NCBI GenBank assembly: GCA_036496265.1
Contig: DASXLL010000322.1
Span: 1-44,435, forward strand
Length of the DNA: 44,435 bases
Source of the DNA: CAYLLN01 sp036496265
GTDB lineage: Bacteria > Planctomycetota > Planctomycetia > Pirellulales > Pirellulaceae
Direction: 5' to 3'
In this document: positions 7,993-16,208 of the stretch, in pieces
How the letters are laid out: each line of letters opens with the position of its first letter
How positions within the stretch are numbered: the stretch's first letter is position 1
Program-made: the position numbers and the translations under genes
Notes under the pieces: generated by a model
Told to the model about the DNA's origin: nothing
Databases searched by the model: none
The model's input: only the letters and a program-made list of their open reading frames with translations

Positions 7993-9672
7993 ATGTTAGC
8001 CGCATTGACGATGCTTACTTCGGTCGCACTGGCCGCCGATTTGCCGCCGAATGCCGCGGTTTCGACGAAGGGCATGGTGGCCTCGGTGCATCCACTGGCG
8101 ACCGAGGCGGGAGTGGCGGCGTTGCGGAAGGGTGGCAATGCGATTGATGCAGCGGTTGCCGTGGGCCTGACGCTGAGCGTTGTCGATGCCCGGAATTCTG
8201 GAATCGGCGGCGGCTGCTTCATCTTGATTCGCCGCGCGGATGGCGAGTTTTTCGCGATCGACGCCCGCGAAACCGCGCCTGCGAAGGCTACGCGGGACAT
8301 GTATCTGCAAGATGGGAAGCCGCAGCCGGTATGGAGCCAATCCGGACCGCTCGCAGCGGCGACGCCCGGAGCGCTGGCCGGATATGCATTGGCCGTGAAG
8401 GAGCATGGACGGCTAAAGCTCGCTGATTTGGCAGGGCCAGCGGGTGAACTTGCTGAGCGGGGGTTTGCAATCGACAAGCCGAATGCGGCGGCGCTGGCCA
8501 GCGCGGCCAAGACGTTGATAAAGAACTGCGGGCCAAATGTGTCGCTGCTCAAGGCTGATGGTTCAGCCTATCGCGAAGGCGAGCTATTGAAGCAGCCGGA
8601 TTTGGCGAAAGTTTTTCGCGGAATTGCGGAGCAGGGGACGGATTATTTTTATCGCGGGCCGTTCGCGGCAGCGGTGGGCAAGTGGATGGCCGAGCATGGC
8701 GGCCGGATGACGGTGGATGATTTTGCCAAATATCAGCCGGTGCTTCGCGAGCCGCTGGTGACGACCTATCGCGAACGGACGATCGTCGGTTTTCCGCCGC
8801 CAAGCTCGGGCGGAGTGCATGTCGCGCAGATGTTGAACATTCTGGAAAACTTCGATGTGGCAGCGATTTATCAGCGCGATCCGGGCGAATACCAGCATCT
8901 GCTCGCCGAGGCGATGAAGCTGGCGTTTGCGGACCGGGCGTATTGGCTGGGCGATCCGGATTTTGCTCGCGTGCCGCGCGGGTTGATCGACAAAGGCTAT
9001 GCGAAGAGCTTGGCGGCCAGGATTGATTTGGCGAAGGCCATGCCGGTTACTAATCACGGCACGCCGCCGGACTCGGATGAAAACGTTTTTCTCAAGCACA
9101 CGACGCATGTCGCCGCGGCTGATAGCGAAGGCAATTGGGTCGCGATGACGCAGACAGTAAACACGTCCTACGGCTGCAAAGTGATCGTGCCGGGCACAGG
9201 CGTGGTTTTGAACAATGAGATGGACGATTTTTCGATTGCGCCCGGGCAGCCGAATGCGTTCAAGCTGATTGGCGCGGAGGCCAATGCCGTTGAGCCGCTA
9301 AAGCGACCGCTATCGAGCATGAGTCCGACGATTGTGCTGGAAAATGGCCAGCCGGTGCTGACGGTCGGCGCCGCAGGCGGCCCGACGATCATCACGCAAG
9401 TGCTGCAGGCGCTAGTGCGGCGGATCGATTTGGGATTACCGCTCGATCAGTCGCTGGCTCAGCCGCGGATTCATCATCAATGGTCGCCAGATGCCGTGCG
9501 GATTGAAACGAAGCTGGATGAATCACTGCAAAAGGCGTTGACCAGCCGCGGGCATGAGTTGACGCCAGTGGCGAGCATGGGCGTCACGCAGGCGATTGAG
9601 CTTGATCGAGCCACCGGCAAATTCTTGGGCGTGCATGATCCGCGAGTGCCGGGCAAGGTGGCGGGGCCGTGA
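7993..9672 (+). CDS. ggt: gamma-glutamyltransferase (gamma-glutamyltranspeptidase)
   Basis: The 559-residue precursor shows the full GGT pattern. The large subunit has 'GGNAIDAAVAVGLTLSVV' and 'SGIGGGCFI'. The autoprocessing TTH motif places the nucleophile Thr at about residue 370, and the small subunit contains 'NNEMDDFS', 'RPLSSMSPTIV' and 'GAAGGPTI'. The enzyme removes the gamma-glutamyl group from glutathione and related compounds in the periplasm. The signal peptide (MLAALTMLTSVALAA) is short and lacks an N-terminal positive charge. The only upstream in-frame extension is blocked by TGA at 7969-7971, so ATG 7993 with GAGGT at 7984-7988 is the likely start. Confidence 0.93.
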   Translation: MLAALTMLTSVALAADLPPNAAVSTKGMVASVHPLATEAGVAALRKGGNAIDAAVAVGLTLSVVDARNSGIGGGCFILIRRADGEFFAIDARETAPAKATRDMYLQDGKPQPVWSQSGPLAAATPGALAGYALAVKEHGRLKLADLAGPAGELAERGFAIDKPNAAALASAAKTLIKNCGPNVSLLKADGSAYREGELLKQPDLAKVFRGIAEQGTDYFYRGPFAAAVGKWMAEHGGRMTVDDFAKYQPVLREPLVTTYRERTIVGFPPPSSGGVHVAQMLNILENFDVAAIYQRDPGEYQHLLAEAMKLAFADRAYWLGDPDFARVPRGLIDKGYAKSLAARIDLAKAMPVTNHGTPPDSDENVFLKHTTHVAAADSEGNWVAMTQTVNTSYGCKVIVPGTGVVLNNEMDDFSIAPGQPNAFKLIGAEANAVEPLKRPLSSMSPTIVLENGQPVLTVGAAGGPTIITQVLQALVRRIDLGLPLDQSLAQPRIHHQWSPDAVRIETKLDESLQKALTSRGHELTPVASMGVTQAIELDRATGKFLGVHDPRVPGKVAGP

Positions 9673-9704
9673 TGATTTTTCAAATGAATCTCACTTGGCG
9701 TTAG

Positions 9705-9723
9705 GCGTTACTGTTTTTAACGC
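9705..9723. repeat. small hairpin in the ggt to DUF1080 spacer
   Basis: GCGTTA (9705-9710) and TAACGC (9718-9723) form a 6-bp stem around a T-rich 7-base loop. Just upstream GGCGTTA occurs twice in tandem, and downstream a purine-rich stretch has repeated GCAAAG. It resembles a degenerate dispersed intergenic element. A weak terminator for ggt is possible. Confidence 0.3.
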
Positions 9724-9775
9724 AAAATCGCGAAGTCGAGCAAAGACCGCAAAGAGGACAGGAAGATTAACGACG

Positions 9776-11635
9776 ATGATCTGTTGCAAGAATTTGTGGA
9801 CGCGCCGATGCGTGGTTGGTTTCGTTGTTGCGCTTTATACGGCGTCAATTGGAGTTGCTCAGGAGGCGGGGTACCACTCGCTCTTCGATGGCAAGTCGCT
9901 GGAAGGTTGGGAAGGCGCTGGCCAGCCCGCGGAGAAATGTTGGAAGGTGGATGAGGGGACGATTGTTTGCACCGGCGAAAAAGGGCCGTGGCTGCGCAGC
10001 AAGGAGCAGTTTGGCGATTTCAATTTGCGGCTGGAATATAAGTTGAAGGCGGGTGGCAACAGTGGCGTCTACATTCGCGTGCCGGAAGATGGGAAGCACC
10101 ACGGCGATGGAGCTGGCATCGAGGTTCAGACGCTCGATGATCGAGCGGGCAGTTACCGCAATCTTAAGCCGTATCAATACACGGGCAGTCTGTATTCGAT
10201 TGCACCGGCCACCAGTCATGTGGGGAAAGACGTCGGCCAGTGGAATTCGCTGGAGATCAATTGCCGCGGGACAAAGTACCACATCCTTCACAATGGCACT
10301 CTGATCGTCGCCGCGGACGAGCGGGCATATCCCGAATTAGCCGGGCGGCTGACAAAGGGCTTTCTCGGCTTGCAGAACCACAATGAGGAAGTTTGGTTCC
10401 GCAACATTCGCATCGGTCCTGCGCTGGATTTGCCTATTGCGCAAGACTGGCCACAATTCCGCGGACCAAACGGCGACGGGCGTGCAGAGGCGAAGAATCT
10501 GCCGAGCACGTGGAACGAAACAACGAACGTGGCGTGGAAGGCTGAGATTCCTGGCAAAGGCTGGTCATCGCCGAGTTTGTATCAAGGCCGGATTTATTTG
10601 ACGGCAGCCGTGCCAGTTGGCGACGACGATCCTCCCCAACAATCGCTGCGGACCTTCTGCGTCGATGCCACGGACGGAAAAATCGTCTGGGACGTCGAGG
10701 TCTTTGAGCAAGAGACTGCGGCTCCCAAGATTCATACGAAGAACAGCCATGCCAGTCCGACGCCAATCGTCGAATCAGGGCACATCTATGTTCACTTCGG
10801 GCACGAAGGAACGGCCTGTCTCGACTTAACCGGCAAGATTGAGTGGCAGGATCGCTCGCACAAGTACGAACCGGTTCACGGCAACGGCGGCTCGCCGGTT
10901 CTCGTCGATGGCTTGCTGATTTTTAGCTGCGACGGAGCCGAAAATCCTTATGTCGTCGCTTTGGATGCCAAAACGGGCAAGGAAAAGTGGCGGTTCGATC
11001 GCACGAGCAATTCGAAGAACAAGTTTTCGTTCAACACCCCGGCTGTCATCGAAGTCGAAGGCAAAAAGCAACTCATCACAGCGGGTTCGGGGGTCATGAA
11101 TGCGCTCGATCCATCAACGGGCGAAGAAATCTGGCAGGTGCAGTATGGTGACGGCTATTCTGTGATTCCCAAACCGGTGTTCGGCAATGGATTGCTGTTC
11201 ATTGCGACGGGCTACAACCAGCCGAACATTCTCGCCATTCGGCTCGACGCGGCGCGCGGCGATGTGACAGATACGCACATTGTTTGGACCGTCAAAAAGG
11301 CCGCTCCGCACACGCCTTCGCTGCTCTTGGTCGGCGATGAGCTCTACATGGTCTCCGACAAAGGCATTTTGACATGCTTGGATGCGAATACCGGCCGCGA
11401 GCACTGGAATGAGCGAATCGGCGGCGGTTATTCGGCGTCGTTGCTCTATGCCGACGGCAAGATTTTCGTGCAATCGGAAGAGGGGCCGGCGATCGTTTTT
11501 AAGCCGGGAACCAAGTTCGACAAGATTGCCGATGCCGGCTTTAAAGAGCGGACGCTGGCATCGTATGCCGTCGGTGAAAACGCACTCTTTATTCGCACCG
11601 CAGATCACTTGTATCGGGTGCAGCAGTTACAATGA
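9776..11635 (+). CDS. DUF1080 (3-keto-glycoside hydrolase-like) domain fused to PQQ-type beta-propeller
   Basis: The product is 619 residues. It starts at ATG 9776 after a GGAAG-type site; the signal peptide is about residues 1-28 (ends SIGVAQEA). Residues about 30-215 form a DUF1080 jelly-roll domain with the family phrases 'YHSLFDGKSLEGWEG' and 'GGNSGVYIRVPEDG'. From about 220 a beta-propeller follows with PQQ-like repeats ('DWPQFRGPNGDG', 'VVALDAKTGKEKWRFD', 'CLDANTGREHWNERI'). DUF1080 members act on 3-keto sugars; the propeller probably binds a carbohydrate or partner and need not bind PQQ. The gene overlaps the following hydrolase by 4 bases, so they form an operon. Confidence 0.88.
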   Translation: MICCKNLWTRRCVVGFVVALYTASIGVAQEAGYHSLFDGKSLEGWEGAGQPAEKCWKVDEGTIVCTGEKGPWLRSKEQFGDFNLRLEYKLKAGGNSGVYIRVPEDGKHHGDGAGIEVQTLDDRAGSYRNLKPYQYTGSLYSIAPATSHVGKDVGQWNSLEINCRGTKYHILHNGTLIVAADERAYPELAGRLTKGFLGLQNHNEEVWFRNIRIGPALDLPIAQDWPQFRGPNGDGRAEAKNLPSTWNETTNVAWKAEIPGKGWSSPSLYQGRIYLTAAVPVGDDDPPQQSLRTFCVDATDGKIVWDVEVFEQETAAPKIHTKNSHASPTPIVESGHIYVHFGHEGTACLDLTGKIEWQDRSHKYEPVHGNGGSPVLVDGLLIFSCDGAENPYVVALDAKTGKEKWRFDRTSNSKNKFSFNTPAVIEVEGKKQLITAGSGVMNALDPSTGEEIWQVQYGDGYSVIPKPVFGNGLLFIATGYNQPNILAIRLDAARGDVTDTHIVWTVKKAAPHTPSLLLVGDELYMVSDKGILTCLDANTGREHWNERIGGGYSASLLYADGKIFVQSEEGPAIVFKPGTKFDKIADAGFKERTLASYAVGENALFIRTADHLYRVQQLQ

Positions 11636-12633
11636 GGCACGCTATCGCCATGACTTGTTCTGCCATCCTGTTGGCCTTATTGGCAACCTCGCAAGCGATC
11701 GCTTACGACCCACTGGCAATTGAAAAGACGGTTCCGCCATCCCCGCCGCAAGACATGACGGTCAAGGACGCGGTCCGCGAGCGCGAAATTCCTATCCGGG
11801 TTTATTTGCCGGCCAAAAAAGATGCCGCGTCCGTCGTCTTGTTCAGCCATGGACTCGGCGGCAACCGCTCCGGCTCCAAGTTCCTCGGGGACCACTGGGC
11901 GGCGCGCGGTTATGTCGCCGTCTTCGTGCAGCATCCCGGCAGCGACGAGTCAATTTGGCGCGAGGTGCCGCTCGCCGAGCGGGCTGCCTCGATGCGCAAG
12001 GCCGCCAACGCCCAAAATTTCAATCTTCGCGTCAAAGATGTCCCGGCTGTTATCGACCAGCTTGAAAAGTGGAACGCAGAAGCCGGCCATGCGCTTGCCA
12101 AACGCATGAATTTGGTCCAACTCGGCATGTCCGGCCACTCGTTCGGCGCAGTGACAACCCAGGCGGTCAGCGGCCAGAGCTATCCGCTCGTCGGCGGCGT
12201 CTTCACCGATTCGCGCATCAAAGCCGCACTCGTCTTAAGCCCCAGCAAGCCCGCTGCGGGCGATGTCAGCAAAGCCTTTGGCAGCGTTTCGATTCCGTGG
12301 CTGTTGATGACCGGCACCAAAGACATCGCCAACATCGGCGGAGGGCCGATTGGGGTCGCCGACATGGAAGGTCGTTATGCCGTCTATCCGGCTTTATCGG
12401 CCGGCAACAAATACGAGCTTGTTCTCGACGGCGCGGAGCACTCCGTGTTCACCGATCGGCCGCTTCCGGGCGAATCCGGTCAGCGTGACCCCAAACACCA
12501 CCCCATCATCCTCGCACTCAGCACCGCTTTCTGGGACGCGTATCTCAACGGCAATTCCGACGCTAAAGCCTGGCTCGATGGAAACGGACCCAAGTCGATT
12601 CTGGGCGAAAAAGACCGCTGGCAACGCAAGTGA
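11632..12633 (+). CDS. exported alpha/beta hydrolase (dienelactone/PAF-acetylhydrolase-like)
   Basis: The 333-residue protein has an N-terminal signal peptide (about residues 1-24, ATSQAIAYD). The hydrolase core has the oxyanion region 'VVLFSHGLGGNRSGSKFL', the nucleophile elbow GHSFG (in 'LGMSGHSFGAVTTQ'), a likely acid Asp in 'LLMTGTKDIAN' and a catalytic His in 'LDGAEHSVFTDR'. The layout matches the platelet-activating-factor acetylhydrolase/chlorophyllase-type group, so it is probably a periplasmic esterase of unknown substrate. Its ATG overlaps the stop of the DUF1080-PQQ gene, indicating translational coupling and perhaps work on the same carbohydrate ester. Confidence 0.82.
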   Translation: MRHAIAMTCSAILLALLATSQAIAYDPLAIEKTVPPSPPQDMTVKDAVREREIPIRVYLPAKKDAASVVLFSHGLGGNRSGSKFLGDHWAARGYVAVFVQHPGSDESIWREVPLAERAASMRKAANAQNFNLRVKDVPAVIDQLEKWNAEAGHALAKRMNLVQLGMSGHSFGAVTTQAVSGQSYPLVGGVFTDSRIKAALVLSPSKPAAGDVSKAFGSVSIPWLLMTGTKDIANIGGGPIGVADMEGRYAVYPALSAGNKYELVLDGAEHSVFTDRPLPGESGQRDPKHHPIILALSTAFWDAYLNGNSDAKAWLDGNGPKSILGEKDRWQRK

Positions 12634-12640
12634 AACGGTA

Positions 12641-13114
12641 TTAGACCTGCATCGCTCCGCACACCGGCGCGTCCCAGCCGAGGGCCGCGTGCTCGGCCAC
12701 CATGCGATCGATCGGCTCCGCGACTTGCGGGAGGAACGGTGCCGTCCGCCGCACGCGCATATCGATATGCGCTCCCAAAAATTACCCCGTCGCCGCCAGC
12801 ACATGCCCATCGTGTTTGACCATGAAATGCATGACGTGGAATTTCCGCTCCGACCGGCCCAGCATTCGGCTACGCAGCACAACCTGCTCGCCGACGCGAA
12901 CTTCTTTGCGATAGTTGAAATGTTGGGCCAGGGCAAAGCTGCCCATCTGGTTGGACTGAAAATAATTGCGGTCCATTCCAACAAGCTTGAACAGCCCGAC
13001 GGTCGCACAGCCGAACAAGTGCGTGTACCACATCACGTTCATGTGCCCCATCGAATCGAGATATGATTCGGGGATCGTGGCTTCATGGGTGATCGGCAGG
13101 GGCAATAGGTTCAT
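12641..13114 (-). pseudogene. acyl-CoA thioesterase (4HBT hotdog family) with one in-frame TAA
   Basis: From ATG 13114 the frame encodes a hotdog thioesterase with the catalytic-region motif 'YLDSMGHMNVMWYTHLF'. After 110 residues it meets TAA at 12784-12782. The same frame then continues for 46 codons as FLGAHIDMRVRR through to GAMQV and a second stop at 12641-12643. This continuation reads as the normal family C-terminus, where the interrupted position is usually Glu in a TGEFLG-like context. A single G-to-T change (GAA to TAA) would explain it. Either the gene is a very young pseudogene, the truncated protein still works, the stop is read through, or the base is an error. It stands alone, tail to tail with the hydrolase gene. 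Confidence 0.8.
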
Positions 13115-13212
13115 GAAAACTGAAAAAAAGCGTGAGGAACGTGTAGGCCGCAGTTCTGCAGGGATGCCACAATATTGCCGGACCTAGTATCGCCGGCCAG
13201 TGGGGCCGCACT

Positions 13213-14115
13213 TCAATCTTCCCAGGCCCCCTCGGGAATCGGCTTGGCTTCGACAATCTCGACGAGCACGTCGTTCGGCGCGAGGATGAAGAAGCTCTTG
13301 AGCTTCAGCCGCTCTTGCACCGCGATTGGCTGCACGATTTTTACGCCAGCCGCCTGCATCCGCTCGAAGACAGGCTCGATCTGGCGATAGGAGAAGGCCA
13401 CATGGTCGATCGGCCGCCCTTGCGTCGGCTTGATTTCCCGAAGCGGTGGATCGGGCCACCAGGGCGGAGGCGGGTCGCGTTCCGGCTTGCCAAAGACAAT
13501 GAATTGAACATTGTCGCAGCGAAATGAATTGATCCAGATTGACCGCAGCGACGACATGTCGCCGTCGGGCTTGAGAACTGGCAGCGGACGCTGCGGCGAG
13601 AGGCCCAAGTGCTTCGCGTACCAGGCGGTCGTTTCGTTGACGTCTGTCGCGAACAAATGCACGTGGGCAAATCGATGGTGGCCCATCGTATTGATCTCGA
13701 TTAGCTCTTTGTCCGGTCCGTGCACATAAAAGTAAAAATTGTCCGGCCCCGGTAACGGGCTCAGCGGCGTGTGAATCTCGACTCCGTGGCTCTTCCACCA
13801 TTCATATTCGTTTTGGACATCCACGCCGCCCCAGCCGATGTGCCAGATGCCGGACACCAACTCGCTCGGCGGCGGCTGAGGGACCTTGTTGAATAGAATC
13901 AACGACCGCTCGGTGAAAAGGGCGTCGCTAACACCACGGAACTTGATCGGTACGGCGCCGAACACGCGCGAATAAAAGCGGATCGACTCCTCGACGTTCG
14001 TCGCGTTCAGCCGAACATGATGAAAATGGGCTTGCTCTTGGCCGGAAGTCGTCAGTACGGCGGCTGAAGAAAACAGCCCAGCGATCAGAGCTGCCGCCGC
14101 GAGTCGCCGCCTCAT
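13213..14115 (-). CDS. exported two-domain VOC (glyoxalase/bleomycin-resistance fold) protein
   Basis: The product is about 300 residues. ATG 14115 with an AGAGAGG-type site 11 bases after the preceding gene's stop is preferred to an upstream in-frame start. The signal peptide (MRRRLAAAALIAGLFSSAAV) directs export. Two VOC modules follow (about 35-150 and 155-295). The first begins 'FHHVRLNATNVEESIRFY' and ends with the metal Glu-type 'ELIEINT'; the second has 'HVHLFATDVNETTAWY' and 'DHVAFSYRQ'. The fold usually binds a divalent metal for dioxygenase, epimerase or isomerase chemistry; the substrate is unknown. It forms an operon with the redoxin fusion upstream. Confidence 0.8.
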   Translation of the reverse strand: MRRRLAAAALIAGLFSSAAVLTTSGQEQAHFHHVRLNATNVEESIRFYSRVFGAVPIKFRGVSDALFTERSLILFNKVPQPPPSELVSGIWHIGWGGVDVQNEYEWWKSHGVEIHTPLSPLPGPDNFYFYVHGPDKELIEINTMGHHRFAHVHLFATDVNETTAWYAKHLGLSPQRPLPVLKPDGDMSSLRSIWINSFRCDNVQFIVFGKPERDPPPPWWPDPPLREIKPTQGRPIDHVAFSYRQIEPVFERMQAAGVKIVQPIAVQERLKLKSFFILAPNDVLVEIVEAKPIPEGAWED

Positions 14116-14125
14116 GAACGCCTCT

Positions 14126-15970
14126 CTACTGGCTGTCTTTCGCCTTTTCCGCAGTCTGCTTCTCAGCTTGAATCGGAGTTCCGATATCAAACCAACCAAT
14201 CATCATCTCTTCCCAAGTCTGCGGCCCCCAACGGACGGACTTGCTCGGATCAGGATTGGCTGGATTCTCGTCCGAATTGTCGAAATACGCCGTGCAGTTC
14301 ATTACGCTGCCGGCCGGAATCACGCGCGGTTCGGCCAGAATGAATGAGTTCTGCCAATTGAAGTCGTAGTGCGGCACGTCCAGCAGAATTTCTTTGGCCT
14401 CGCTGCCCGGCAATGTCAGTTCATAGCGGAACGACTTGCCTCGCATGTGCATGTGCGGAAAAAGCGACAGCAGCGTCACGTCGCGATCGAACTTGCGCTG
14501 AGAATCGACGCGATAATTGGCATCGTGCGGCGGAATCTCGAATCGATTGTTGGGCGCGTTGGCCGTTGCCATCTGGTGCGTGACTTCCTTTTCGTCCACG
14601 AAGAGCAGCCCGATGCTGCTCCGGTCCTGCTGTGGGCTGCCGACGGGCGTGTAGTGCATCTCGAAGACCAGCTTGGAACCGGCCGGAATCTTTTTGGCCC
14701 AGCCGGCCGGCGATACCAGCGGCCGCGTGCCGGGCGCAAACCCGGCCAGGAACACAAATCCGCGCGGATCGCGGTCACCGCTCTCAGCTTTAGCCGTCGG
14801 CTGTCCCGGTGGTTTGATATAGACAATCATGTGATGCACGACGGACCGATTGCCGGGCATGCATTCGGCCAATTTCACCCACTTGTCTTCCGTGAAGCCC
14901 GGATCGACGACGTAATGCCGATAGGGCTCGACCCCTTCGGCCTTCACCTCCACCGGCTGGTCGGTCATGTAAATAACCAGATCCGGCTCGCGCGGCAAAA
15001 ACCAACTGTCGTGGAATTTTCGCGGCGGCGGCAAATCGGCCGGATTGCCTTCGGGGGAGCCGTTCTCAACCCACGTGCGCACCAGATCCTTTTGTTCCGC
15101 TGACAGGCGGTTTTCATTGGCAAAATGCCCGAATTGCGGGTTCGCGTGCCAGGGCGGCATCCGCTCGTCGCGCACGACCTCGGCAATCATCTCGCCCCAG
15201 CCTTTAACCGATTCATAATCGCCCAGCGCCAGCGGCGCGATCTGGCCTTCGCGATGACAATCAAGGCAGCGGTCCTGAATGAGCCTCGCAATCTGTTTCG
15301 AATAGGTCACGGGCGCGCTGGCCACAGTCTCCCGATCGTGACCAATCAAGCAGCCTTTGACTTCCGTGACCGGAACGCTGATTTCCTTGCCGGCCAAAAG
15401 CTCGTCGAGAGCCGTTTCCAGATCGGCCCGCGCCGGCTGCGGCTGAGCCAGGCCGACGCCCGTGCCGAATGTGAATTGGGCGTCGATCCGACCGGCATAG
15501 CGGATTTTTCGCTCGCGATCGAGGATGAAAACCTGTGGCGTTCGAGTGGCCCCGCACTGATCGGCAAGCTTTTGACCCAGGTCCTTCAAGATGGGGAACG
15601 TCAAGCTGTGAATGCGAGCGTACGCGGCCAACTCCGTGAGCGAATCCTGCGAGTTAGAGCTGATGCCGAGAAACGCAACTCCACGCGGGGAATACTGCTC
15701 CTGGAGTTTCTGCAGGCGCGGCCCATAAAGCTTGGCTAAGGGACATTCCGTTCCGAGGAAACAGAGAACGATCGCCTTTTGATCGTTGTAATCGCTGAAT
15801 GAGTGCGATTTGCCGCGAAAGTCCTGCAGCATGAAGCTTTCCAACTTGCGGCCAAGCGAGTTTGCTTCGGGTTTCGTCGCTGGTTCGGCGGCCGATGCAT
15901 TCTGTGCGTTAAGCGCAGCGTATAGCGCCAACATCAGGCCACAAGTTCGCAAACGGGCGAGCGATCGCAT
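14126..15970 (-). CDS. redoxin, cytochrome c and copper-monooxygenase-like three-part fusion
   Basis: The product is 614 residues from ATG 15970, with AGGAG 7 bases upstream. After a signal peptide (to about ASAAEP) comes a peroxiredoxin/thioredoxin-like domain (about 35-190; 'FLGTECPLAKLYGPRL' has a single resolving-type Cys). A cytochrome c-like segment has haem motif CLDCH and later Met in 'RMPPWHAN'. The C-terminal half (about 320-600) has His pairs typical of the two-domain copper type II ascorbate-dependent monooxygenase fold: 'VVHHMIVYI', 'EMHYTPVG' and 'FPHMHMRGKSF'. Such proteins are common in planctomycetes with unknown substrate. The arrangement suggests periplasmic electron transfer from redoxin or haem to copper; this is inference. 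Confidence 0.82.
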   Translation of the reverse strand: MRSLARLRTCGLMLALYAALNAQNASAAEPATKPEANSLGRKLESFMLQDFRGKSHSFSDYNDQKAIVLCFLGTECPLAKLYGPRLQKLQEQYSPRGVAFLGISSNSQDSLTELAAYARIHSLTFPILKDLGQKLADQCGATRTPQVFILDRERKIRYAGRIDAQFTFGTGVGLAQPQPARADLETALDELLAGKEISVPVTEVKGCLIGHDRETVASAPVTYSKQIARLIQDRCLDCHREGQIAPLALGDYESVKGWGEMIAEVVRDERMPPWHANPQFGHFANENRLSAEQKDLVRTWVENGSPEGNPADLPPPRKFHDSWFLPREPDLVIYMTDQPVEVKAEGVEPYRHYVVDPGFTEDKWVKLAECMPGNRSVVHHMIVYIKPPGQPTAKAESGDRDPRGFVFLAGFAPGTRPLVSPAGWAKKIPAGSKLVFEMHYTPVGSPQQDRSSIGLLFVDEKEVTHQMATANAPNNRFEIPPHDANYRVDSQRKFDRDVTLLSLFPHMHMRGKSFRYELTLPGSEAKEILLDVPHYDFNWQNSFILAEPRVIPAGSVMNCTAYFDNSDENPANPDPSKSVRWGPQTWEEMMIGWFDIGTPIQAEKQTAEKAKDSQ

Positions 15971-16208
15971 CGTTGAGCTCCTGAGCGACAAACCGCTCTG
16001 GCATCAGGGCAGCAGCACCAATCCGAATCCGCACTGTACTGCTCGCTTGTTAAAAGCACAAGAAAGTTTCAATGCAGTCCTTCATTCTACCCCAGCGAAC
16101 CTTGCCACCGAAAAAGTTGCAGTCGGCACTCGCCAGCGATAGATTGACCGGGCTTGCAGTGCCAACAGCAGCCCAATGCAACAAGGGGCAATCGCGAAGG
16201 AGCAAACC

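Noticed and set aside
12641..13114. Stop-codon reassignment to explain the TAA in the thioesterase
   Set aside because: Other genes here end normally at TAA, TAG and TGA, so a single mutation or error is simpler.
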